From Bactericera cockerelli (taxonomy: Eukaryota > Arthropoda > Insecta > Hemiptera > Triozidae), in assembly GCA_024516035.1 (NCBI GenBank), contig CM044966.1, positions 16,349,377-16,413,376 on the forward strand: a DNA stretch of 64,000 bases, read 5' to 3'. Below, one piece after another: positions 43,301-55,300 of the stretch (position 1 is the stretch's first letter; each line of letters begins with the position of its first letter). Both the position numbers and the translations under genes were made by a program. Below the pieces are notes generated by a model. It did not search any database. It saw only the letters and a program-made list of their open reading frames with translations, and had not been told where the DNA came from.

Positions 43301-46300
43301 AGGTCACCGCGTCCTTTATAGAGGTCACAGCGTTCTGGGACCCAGTGATCTGCCTTGATGTATCCTTGTCTGAAATGAATTATTATAGAAATTAGAAATG
43401 ACTATGTGCTATTACTTGGAGACACTGCGTCCTTTGTAGAGGTCACAGCGTCCTTCATAGAGGTCACAGCGTTCTGGGACCCAACGCTCAACGCTTTACC
43501 AACGCTTAACAAATTTATGCGTCCAACTTTGAACAGCTGATGGCCCCTCTTTCAACAAATCCCGGCTTCTGATTGGTTCAATTTATTTGAATTTTTTGTT
43601 TACCTCATGCAGTGGCGGGTATCTAAACATCCTTAATTTTTACATCAGATACCATCTTATATTTCTACATAAAGAGTAGAAAATAAGGAAAGTAAAAGTG
43701 GAAGCAAAGAAAAAATTAACTGATAGGTAAGTATGAATAAAGTAAAAATATTATTTTGGAAGAATGAGGTAGTTTAGGTACCCAGTCTTTCGCGAGAGAA
43801 AAATTACTACACTTCGGCGCAGGTTTTGAAATTAGCTGATGGTCCCTCTAGTATAAACAGTATCAGTATAAACAGAAAAGTGAGAAGTTGTATTAGATGT
43901 ACATGAATATCAGAACATACCTGGACAGTTATTTCGAGCTTATTTTCTCTCATCAAAATATTATTTTACAGATACCTCTTGGACGCAAATCTTGATACAT
44001 CGGGTTCCCTCTATGTTCTATGATCTCAGTGCAAAAACGTCTATGAATTCCGCCCTAATTCACTTTGAATATACGTTTTTGTAATACCTCTGTGGCGCTA
44101 AGTCATGGATTGCGTACCGTGTAAGATATCGAAAACCGACGCTTAGCAATGACTTGTGATATAGAATTCTGATTCATCTACAATACTGATTCATGCACTG
44201 TTGGTCAAGTGGTTAAGGCGATAGTCTGTTGATCCAGGTAGCGTTGGGATCCGTCGGTTCTAATTTCACCCAGTGCATGCATTTTTTCCTCATTCATATG
44301 AGTTTGCGACCACACAATAATACTCCTCTGAGGGTTAGGTGGTAGAAAAAGCTTTGAACATTTACCTAGCTTGTTGTTTAGCTTGAAAAAAAGATTTTTT
44401 TTTATTATCAATTATTGTTATTTGAAAAATTGACCACATGATAATGGCATCAACGCGAATGGCAATATAATGGGAATCTTTAGTCCAGCTTGTGTACCTA
44501 ACCCCCCAAAAACACCACTTCGTCGTTAAAAAAAGAAGAACGCCCCACTCAATAGAATGATTATAATTAGCTAAAAATAAATGATATCAAATTGAGAACA
44601 CCTTTACCTCCTTTCATTCTATTTCTCTGCACTCCTCTCTGAATTTATTCCTCTTATGTTTATCTTCCTTTATCCTTTCTAGGGGTCATCCCAAACATGA
44701 TTTCTCTTTAAATTTACTTGTTGAACGGCAATAAAAAATGGCGGTCGGAGTATGATTTTTCTGAACTTATTTGATTTGAATCGAGAAAAATACACCGCGA
44801 CCGCCATTTTTTATTGCCGTTCAACAAGTAAATTTAAAGAGAAATCATGTTTGGGATGACCCCTAGAAAGGATAAAGGAAGATAAACATAAGAGGAATAA
44901 ATTCAGAGAGGAGTGCAGAGAAATAGAATGAAAGGAGGTAAAGGTGTTCTCAATTTGATATCATTTATTTTTAGCTAATTATAATCATTCTATTGAGTGG
45001 GGCGTTCTTCTTTTTTTAACCACGAAGTGGTGTTTTTGGGGGGATATCAGTTCTTTTTGTACGAAAATATAGGTTCATACACTACTGAAACTTTATAAAT
45101 AACAAAAGTAAATAAGCTGGGAAAATGTGAATGTACCAAGTTGTCTTATATTCCAATTTTTTTAAAGATATAGTTCTAGCAGTAGGTATTTAATTTTTCT
45201 AAGGTCAATATATATTTGGATCCCCGATTCGGCCCCCTGAGTCCCCAAAGTGAGTGAATAATATATAAATTTGCAATCAGCCTATCAAGACCTTTTCATT
45301 CTATACTCCACATGATTAGGTTTATCTTAGGAGGGACACTAAAACACCTGAATTTACAAATGTCAAAGACATTAATTTGTTATCACCTTATCAAGGTGAG
45401 GTAATGAGTTCTCTCCCGTTGACCTATTCTTACCCGAATTCTCTCCGGCTTGTTGCAGGGGTCACCACGAGTATCTCTCCCGGAAATAAGACCATGCTTT
45501 TTACATTAGGTATTTAAGAAAATGAAAACCGTAAAATTATCATTTTTATATAAGAATCGGCTTTTTATAAGGAAATCTTTAAAATCTCTAACTAATGAAA
45601 GACAATGCCTTAAGTGTATAGTAGAGTTAGGTAAGATACATAGAAGGCCATGCCTCAGGAATATATATAGTAGGGTTAGGGATAATACATAGAAGGCAAT
45701 GCCTCGAGTTTATAGTAGGGTTAGGTAAATACATAGAAGGCCATGCCTTAAGTCTTTATCAATGATGCCTATTAGGTGTTTTTATTATAAAATTTATGCA
45801 AGGCCTAAACTATGTAGGTATAAACTCAGGTAAAAATACAAGCGACGGGAGACAATTCGGTGTTGATAAAACCATGAGCGGGAGAGAGCTCGCGATACCT
45901 ACCTGACCAAAATTTGGGTCGGGAGAGAACTCGTTGGTGACGTCCCTTATCAATACCTCACGAGGTATGAGTGTACCCCGGGCATAATGGACAGATAAAA
46001 AAACTGGCTTCATGGGGATCGAACCCAAGTCATCGTACGTGCAAGCCTAGTATGGTACCCACTTGGCTAAGGTCACTACTTTGTCACAACTTTTAGTGAC
46101 TACCATCGACATTATGAGAGCTAATTCATCATATTTTATCTCCATCCAACCATGATTGTCCAAAATCAATCTCGTAATGCCACCACAGGTCATTGTCCAA
46201 TTCTACAACTACTACAATTTTCCTCGTGAGGGTAGTCATCAAATATAAAGAGGGTAGTCATGAAATATAAAGAGCGGAAAAACAGAACAACGTTAAGCCC

Positions 46301-49300
46301 AAATTGAAAAAAATAAAGCTAAAACTTTCGTCCCCGCCAGGATTCGAACCCGTGCTAACTGGGTGGCAGGTCGGGCACGCTACCAATAGACAAAGTTGTC
46401 TTCTTAAGAATTGGACAGAAAATGAACTAACTAATACTTGGAAACATTAAAATTTTGCAGAGAGAAGCGAGGTCATCTCGAATAATACATACTGGCCAAT
46501 ATCTGACCACTAAGCTAAGGATTCGAAGGTACCTACACGCCAAAGAAAATGAAAAGGCCACCAGGTGCCACCCAGTGGACCGGTTGAAGGAATAAAATCA
46601 ATAAATTTGGTATCTGCTCATCAAGATCTTTCATTTGATACCACTTAAGATTACTATTATCCTTCAATTCCCGATTTGGGCTCCCAAAACCCGGGCCGCC
46701 CAAATGGGCCGCCCGCTTATAATTTAGAATTTTTTTTTGGTCCGGGCTCATCTCCATTATATCTTGATCACTTTAGACACCTCACTTAATCTTCAGTGCC
46801 AAGTTAAAGACACGAAGTCGGGTCTCAAAGGATCCGTATGAAAAAAAAAAAAAACAGAAAAAAAAAAAAAAACAAAATTATGAATCTTTTCATGTCTTTC
46901 ACGATTGTTGGGGGGTCTCGAAAATAGGGTTCCCGTTGGCCTAGGAAGTCAAACAAAAAGTCAAATCAATTTATTTTTCAGCGTAGAGTCCATTTCCGCA
47001 ATAAAAATTGCAATTTTTGAAATTCATGTTGCACTTTTCGCTGGCTGAAAGTACATGAAATGCATGGGAACTATGTTTTGCGTAACCTTACACTCTGCCG
47101 GGCTGTCTCTTTCTTTGTATAGGCGTTCTTCACACCTCGGCCGAGGTGTTTGATGTAAATAAAATTTCTATGACTATCTACTAGCTGTCTCACCCGTGCT
47201 TCGCTACGGTTATTTCGGACCAGAAAATTCCGATATCTTGAAAATGGTAATAGATATGTATTTTAATTTTGATAATTTCTTGACTGTGTTCTGTCTATGG
47301 TTTAAAGGGGGTCAACTCACATGAAAATTTCAATATCTGTAACCGTTTGTATTTTATTATTGATAATTTCTTGACTGTGGTTTGACGGTGGTTTAGGGGG
47401 CGTCAACTCTCATGAAAAATGCCATATCTGTTATCGTTCGGGCTGTGGTATTGTAAACAGACAACCCCTAAGAGGACATAGTCAGCCAATCAGACATGCA
47501 CAGATTTGAGTTTTATAGATATAGATAATAAGGCCTGTCATAAATAAAAATACTGCACTTCAAAACGCAATGAACAAATATACAAAATCTAAAATATTTA
47601 ATAAATTATACCTATTTTTTACACAAAATAAAACTTGCTTTTGAACTGCTCAACAAAGAATTGACAACAGACATGATTCAAACAGTCTAGTCTTTTGGAG
47701 TAAAAAAATATACATTAAAAATGCATGTTACATGTTAATGTATAAATAATTATGAAGTTAATCGAACTCATGGTGCCACAATTATTCAAATTTACTTTAC
47801 TAAATCTTTACAAAACACTATCTTGAAAACATTTTCCCGACGAAAAATGGAAGCTATGTATTATATACCCCCCTCAGATCATTTTATTCAAGTAAAGCTC
47901 ATTTCCAAAATTTGTAACACACTCGTAGAAGGATGGTTTTTAGAGACACGCATTCAAATATTTCCAAAGCAAAGGAGAACCCAATATGTCACAATTTTAT
48001 TATTAAATGAAAATACAGAGGGTGAGGTAAAATACGATTAATATACAATTAATTGAAGATACAATGTTTTTTCTGGATAACCCACCACCAGAAGACTCTA
48101 AACTATTCTTACTGGAAGCCGCATCATTGTCCTTCCTATAGGACACCCCGGATCCGACATTGTTGCCACCACTGGACAGACCAGTGTCCTTGACAGCGGA
48201 TGAGCTCCTGTCCTTCCCAGATGGCGAACCAACGTCTTTGCTCGAAGACAAGTCACCTTGAGCGGACGACCCATCACTGATGCCGTTCCCAGAAAGACTG
48301 ATGGTCTTGCCTCCACTGTCCTTCAGTCCAGCGTCCGCGATCATTGAAGGATCGTTCACACCCGAACTCACACGATCGTCTTCGATCATGTTCGTCGGTT
48401 TTCGCGACGCTCCAGTGGCGTCGCTGAGTCTGACGGCGGGATCGAGAACAGTGTCGGCGCTCTTGACGGGGCGGGGGATCATCAGATCGCTCACCACCAG
48501 TTTGGGGTGGGGGGCGCCGCCGCCGCCCAATGAGGAGGGGGCGAGGAGTTCCGCGTCTGTGGGAGAAAGGCGATAAGTTAGGTATATGTAATTTTATATA
48601 AAACTAGGTATAAAACTAGGTATTATTTATTTAGAAACTCTTTATTAGCAGAACATAATATATACAGACAAACAATGGTAAAATTGAAATATAAATTTGA
48701 CAGTATTCATAATATAAACAAGAAAGAAATAAATAAAATATATACATATGTCCTAACTAAAGGGCGGGGTTATTGCCTATGGCAATCTCTTCCACCCAAC
48801 CCTTTACATACCTAACATTACCACATATACCTAACATTACTTTGGATTTCTAATATGAACCTAATAACGAAGGAGACGAGGATGATTGGATGGCATTAAA
48901 GTACAGCTGGCTGTTTCCGGACCAGCTCATGCTCGATGAGGTTAATTTGAGTAGCTGGTTTCCAGCGAATGGAGGGTAAACCCCCCTGTCAATATGACCT
49001 TAGCAGTTAAAAGAGAGACGTTAGTTACAGTTCTTCAAATATTTAATGTTAAAATTAGCTGGTTCAACATATGTATTATTTATAAGGCTGCAGCCAAGTT
49101 ACGGCCCAATGCATGGCCCTATAATTTATTTTTCTATTATTATTATTATCATTATTATTTAATACTTTTGTGACAAACTACATAATACATACTGCAATAC
49201 AGGACATGAAATGAAAATAACTCAATAGAATATGTGCACTGGTAGTTAAGTGGTTAACGCCCTAGTCTGTAATCCAGGAAGCGTAGGGATCCGATGGTTC

Positions 49301-52300
49301 GAATCCAATTCATGAATTTTTCCTCATTCATTTGAGTTTGTGACCACATAATAAGAAGATTCTGAGGCTTAGGTGGTAGAAAATGCTTTGAGCATTAACC
49401 TCGACTGGTGGTTACCTTCCACTAAAGAGTGTTATTATTATATTCTTTTAATTATCTTTTTGTTATTGTTCTAACTTACGTGTTAATTTCACAGAATTAG
49501 TTTCCAATATGTTAATTTCCAATAGTCCCAGTCCCGGGTGGTGTGAATAATCTTTTTATTTTTTATATCAGATACTTTCTGTTGGATACTTTCCACTAAA
49601 GAGTATTATTAAATATGTAAAGACGCAAGGGGCGAGGTTAAAGCCTGTGGCTTTCTCTTCCTAATCCTACTCTACACAATGAGGCATGGCATTATGATTA
49701 TTTTTCCTAACCCTACTCTACACAATGGGCATGGCCTTATGATTATTTTCCCTAACCCTACTCTACACAATGAGGCATGGCCTTATAATTATTTTTCCTA
49801 ACCCTACTCTACACAATGAGGCATTGCCGTCCATACCAGGGTTCCTGTCCACCTTGGTGAGTGTGAGCAGTGGAGGTGAGTGCTCCTCCTCCACCTCCTT
49901 CATTGAATGGAGGCGGAGCTGCGCCAGCTTGGCCAACTCGGGTTTGTACTTGTCTGAAATCCAAACAAATGGAGTGCACGATTAGTCTTTTCATTTCATC
50001 ATAGGGTGGCGTCATCGTGAATGATGGTAGCCAGACAGTGGAGGAATGACTCAGCACTTCTACCACTGTCTTTACAAGGAGGCTAATAATTGACAAGGAC
50101 CCCCAGAACCAAGAAAATGCTGGTCTACTCCCTGTTTATAGTCCCCCTGTTTAAGACTGTTAGTCTTTTATGATTATTAAATTCTCTCTTCTTTCTTTTT
50201 TTTAACATATAAAATCGGGTTTTGTATAAATGGACACGAAGTCCGTAAAATTAAAAAAAAAATCTTTATTATCAGGACATAAATATTTACAAACATAATG
50301 ATGAATATTAAAATACAAAATTAACAACAATATAAACAAGAAAAAGATAAACAACATTTATATTAATTTATACAGATGCACCAACTAAAAGGCATCTGTA
50401 TATATTTTATACAACCTGTGGGCGATCGGCCGTTGGGGGCAATTTGAGGGGGACAATAAAGCACCTCCACCACATATTTATTATGCTTCATTAGGTAAGA
50501 CAAAGAAAATAAAAATAAATAGATTGAAAAATGAAACAAGAACAAAAAGGAGAATAAAGCTAATGTCCTACCTAAAGGGCGAAGTTGTTGCCTGTGGCAA
50601 TCTCTTCCACCCAACCCTTAGAGAGAAAAGAAGAAAAAAACCAACATTGAGGAAGTTTATATCTTTTTGATTCATATGATTTTTCTTTACTTAGCAATCT
50701 ACCAAAGTTTAAATGTTTAAATCTACCAAAAAAATTATTTCTCTCAGTGAGCACCTGGATTGGTAATCCAAGTCCTCACCACGCTGGACTTTGCTTAACA
50801 TTAGTGATTTGATATCAGGTGAAAAGTGGTGTATGCCATCTCTGCTAGGTAATCTCTGATTATCTGGATGCAATATTATAGTTTTCCAGATTTTCTACCT
50901 TGGCTCAACGAGGGGTTGTTTTTAGTGGGTTCGCCAAATCCCATTCTCCCGATCTCATAGTTGGTAAGGTAAGGCCTTTCTCGATAGCTGGGACTTGGGG
51001 GTGTAGATACATAAATATCACTACCTATGTGTTTATACTCCGTGGTCCTTGTTCTTGGGTTCGGTTTTGTCTGCTATTTGCTTGGAAATTTTTTCCCCTC
51101 GTTAAAAAAAGGTAATCTCTGATATTTTTTTTATGTCGTAACTGTCGTATTAACATCTCTGATCTCTGACGGTAATAGGATAGGTCTTGTATTTCATAAT
51201 CGATTACCCTCACATCTAAAAAACGTCTAGCCAGACAACTGATAGACATACCACTTGTCACACACTTTGATGTTCTCAGAGACATTGATAACATAATTTT
51301 AATATTAGTTTTGAATACTCGTAATAATAATTGTAGGTAATTATAATCAGTATAATAGTCAAAAGATGCTCAGTTCAAAAGTTTGTCCCGGTAGCTCAGT
51401 GGTAAAGGCGGCACTCTGTGAATCCACAGATTCCAGAGGTCTTGGGTTCAAAACCCAGCCGGGACATGACAAGTTATTGTCCCATTTGGAATTTTTACCA
51501 CATAATTATATGTGTTGGGCTTGCTGCTGGAATAATGGGACTTTAATAGTTCTAATCGGGCAGTAATAATAAGCCGATATTATTCTTATTTAATTTTTTT
51601 TTTTGTGTCAAAAAGATGAGTGTTTCACAGCCGTTTTCATTTCGTAGCCATGAAACAGGAGCTACTGTAGACGCTTGTGGACTGTGTTGTAGTCTGCCCA
51701 TCCCGTAGTGTGCCTCCCCTGGTGAGAAGTGACACAATACTTCCCAATTAGGTGCTGGGTCAACACGAGCGCACCGGAAGGTATCCCTTACAAACAATAG
51801 TAACCAAATTAAGATTACAAATTTTTGTCGGCACGGGGGATCGAACCCGGGACCTTCCGCATGGCAAGCGAGTGCTTAACCACTGAGCTAATCGCGCGCT
51901 ATTAGCTAATAATAATTATTATTATAATTTCAAGATTAAATACCTACCTTTATGGTCCCCATGTCAAAAACCCCTGAGATAATCCTCGTATTCATGTCAA
52001 ACTGATTTCCAGTGACAGCTTTATCTTTACTTTTTAACACCAAGTTGATCGATAAAAAAAACCTCATCTATTACAGTATATTAAATTAGGCTGATAGTAC
52101 CTAGATGTCACCTGTTGTCAGTACCTGCGTTCTCAGTCAGTTCAAGAACCTTGAGAAAATAGATTATCAATCCGTCCCGGTAGCTCAGTGGTCAAGGCGA
52201 CTGACTGGTAATCCAGAGGTCGTGGATTCGAAACCCAGCTGGGACATGACAAGTTATCTTCCTATTTGAGATTGACCACATACTAATATGTATTGTATTG

Positions 52301-55300
52301 TATATTATTTGTATTGTATAATCATGATTTATAACAGGGCACTGTTCTCAATATTGTGACACTTTACACAGTAATATTCTGCTCATAAAAACTGTTGTCA
52401 AGCATCAGTTCTCAAATCACAACTACTCAAACTCGCTTTACTAAATCTTCGCTGAAACCGGGACTTGAACCACCGACCTCCAGGTTACCAGTCCGCCGTC
52501 TTATCAATCAAGCTACTGGGGTCCATTGAAGCTCAAATAAACTACACAGGTGTGAAACTAAGCAGCCGACCTCCGTGGCTCAGTGGTTAAGAACATTGGT
52601 TACTGACCCAGAGGTTGCGGGTTCGAATCCCGGCCGGAGCGGAAATTTCTGACCGAAATTTTCCGTTTCCGGAATGGCATGGATATAAAGGTAAAGTGCC
52701 CTGAAGTACTGCGAAAGCGGTTCCGGGGCACACTTACCTTTAAAAGAAAAAAAAAAGTGTGAAACAGGCTTCACAGGCCAGACCAAGACTGAAAACGTAG
52801 CTCAAATAAACTGTACAGGTGTGAAACAGGCCTCACTTAAACCAGACCAAGACTAGAAGCTAAGCTGAAATAAACTGTACAGGTGTGAAACAGGCCTCAC
52901 TTAAACCAGACTAAGACTGAAAACGTAGCTCAAATAAACTGCACAGGTGTGAAACAGGCCTCACTTAAACCAGACTAAGACTAGAAGCTAAGCTCAAATA
53001 AACTGTACAGGTGTGAAACAGGCCTCACTTAAACCAGACCAAGACTAGAAGCTAAGCTGAAATAAACTGTACAGGTGTGAAACAGGCCTCACTTAAACCA
53101 GACCAAGACTAGAAGCTAAGCTGAAATAACTGTACAGGTGTGAAACAGGCCTCACTTAAACCGGACCAAGACTAGAAACGTAGCTCAAATAAACTGTACA
53201 GGTGTGAAACAGGCCTCACTTAAACCAGACCAAGACTAGAAGCTAAGCTGAAATAACTGTACAGGTGTGAAACAGGCCTCACTTAAACCAGACTAAGACT
53301 AGAAGCTAAGCTGAAATAAACTGTACAGGTGTGAAACAGGCCTCACTTAAACCAGATCAAGGACACAGGTAAGTCTTGCGTCTGTCAGTAATTTACTAAT
53401 TTATACAATAGGTAAGGTGCAGTAGACTGTCTAGTTACTTTTACCTGTATAAAGTTACTATAGGTATAGATACTATAGATATTAGACTGTACTACTATGT
53501 AGAGAGGGAGAAACACTTAAATTTTATTATTTTAACGAACTGCTACAAATTGTAGTTGCCTTTCGGACACAGAATTAAAATCAATCATCCTAAGAGATTG
53601 TAATAAGTACTTGACGTTAAGAGATCCAAATGATCTACTACCTTGCTTAACTGAAAATGAAAGCGCAATCTTCACTTTTCTGACTAAAACTGGATTGATA
53701 ATGTTTTTTTTTTTTTTTTTAAGTGTATATAACATCACAATAAAAAATTCCGGAAATACCAGCCTCACGTGTTTGGAGGGAACACAATTTCTTTCGAAAA
53801 GTCTGCCGCAACCGGGGATCGAACCCGAGATCTCTGGACTACGGGCAGGAGTCTCAACCGTCATGCCACGGAGGCTCCCGACTACTATATTACATATACT
53901 CTTGTAAGGTGTTAGGTTGTTGTTGGCTTCATCTGGGGGGAGTGATGGTCTTCAGCCAAACTCAAGAGAAAAGTTGGATCGTTCTGAACCACATATTTTT
54001 ATGTGCGATCAACGATAAGATGTAAGGTCTGAGTCACCTGCTAATAATTAAGTAACACCGACAAGTCAAACCTTAATTTTGTGACAGATGATTTCAAGTT
54101 GAGGATATCCTGAATCTCAAGGTGATAGTCGAATTGTAAACCAAGTCATTTTTCAGTTTCGTTACAGAGTTGTCTGCAAAAATATGTACCTCAGTGGTCA
54201 ATGCGTCTGACTGGTTATTCAGAGGTTACGGGTTCAAAACCCAATCGGGACGTGACAAGTTATCCTCCCATTTGGGATTTTAACCACATATATACGTCTT
54301 GGGCTTAAAGGAGGACTCAAAAGTCCTCCTAATCGGGCAGTATAAATAAGGCGATATTATTATATTATATTAATATTAGATATCAAACACCTGTGCTGAG
54401 GAATGCAGAACTACCACTGAACTACCGGGTTGAATGGTTCTCTTAAATTTTGGGTATACGTGGTTCTCTTTGTGTAACTTAATTTCAGAAAGCCCTTTAA
54501 CTCTCAAATTCAATATCAGAAAACCCTCTCTCTCAAATTCCCCAAATATCTCTTTCAACTGCACTCTGATTGGGTTATTTGATCGAAATGGACAGTTTGA
54601 AGGGAGAATTTGGGATTTTGAGAGTGAGAGGGCTTTCTGGAGCGAGAGCCAGATCCTTATTCCAGAAACACTCTCCATCCTCATAATCTCCAAATCTCCC
54701 TTTCAACTGTCTCACAACGTACTCTGATTGGTTAATTTGAACGCAATAACCAATCAGAGTGCGATATGTGTGACGGTTGAAAGGAAGATTATGGTTGGGT
54801 GGAAGAGCTCAAGCAATTTGAGAATCCTGCCATTAAAGCCTTAAAAAAAAGTTTTGGGGATTATGAGAATGAGATTGCCTAAAGAGTTGGATGGAAAAGA
54901 TTGCCATAGGCAATAACCCCGCCTTTTAGTTAGGACATATGTTTTTATTTTCTATTCTTTTTCATTTTTATTGTATATTAAATTGTTTCCATTGTTAAAA
55001 TAACTATTTCTAAGTACATAATGTCCATTTATATCTAATAAAGTGTTGTATAATAATAATAATAGTGAGGGTGGTTTCTGGAATGAGGGCTGATAAACGG
55101 GAAGATCGGTTCTCTTACCCAGAAGCGTCTGTTCATTCTTGCGGGCGGCCATCTTGCCATGCGAGTCTGCGTCTCCCGTCTCAATGGAGTTACCGTCCAG
55201 CTCCTGTAGACTCCGCCCACTCAAGTCCAACCCCCCGGACGAGGCCCCGCCCCTCACCAGTTTCAACCGGATGGAGGGGGCGGCGGCGAAGGAATCATCG

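Noticed and set aside
45810..46757. Short minus-strand ORFs
   Set aside because: They overlap SINE fragments and have no conserved motif.
48003..48085. Reading through past exon 4 to the end of its ORF (hydrophobic end)
   Set aside because: The stretch after the GGTGGTGGG donors is AT-rich, and the phase 1 join to exon 5 is consistent.
50900..51300. Possible coding fragments on both strands
   Set aside because: No splice sites, phase or family motif could be defended.
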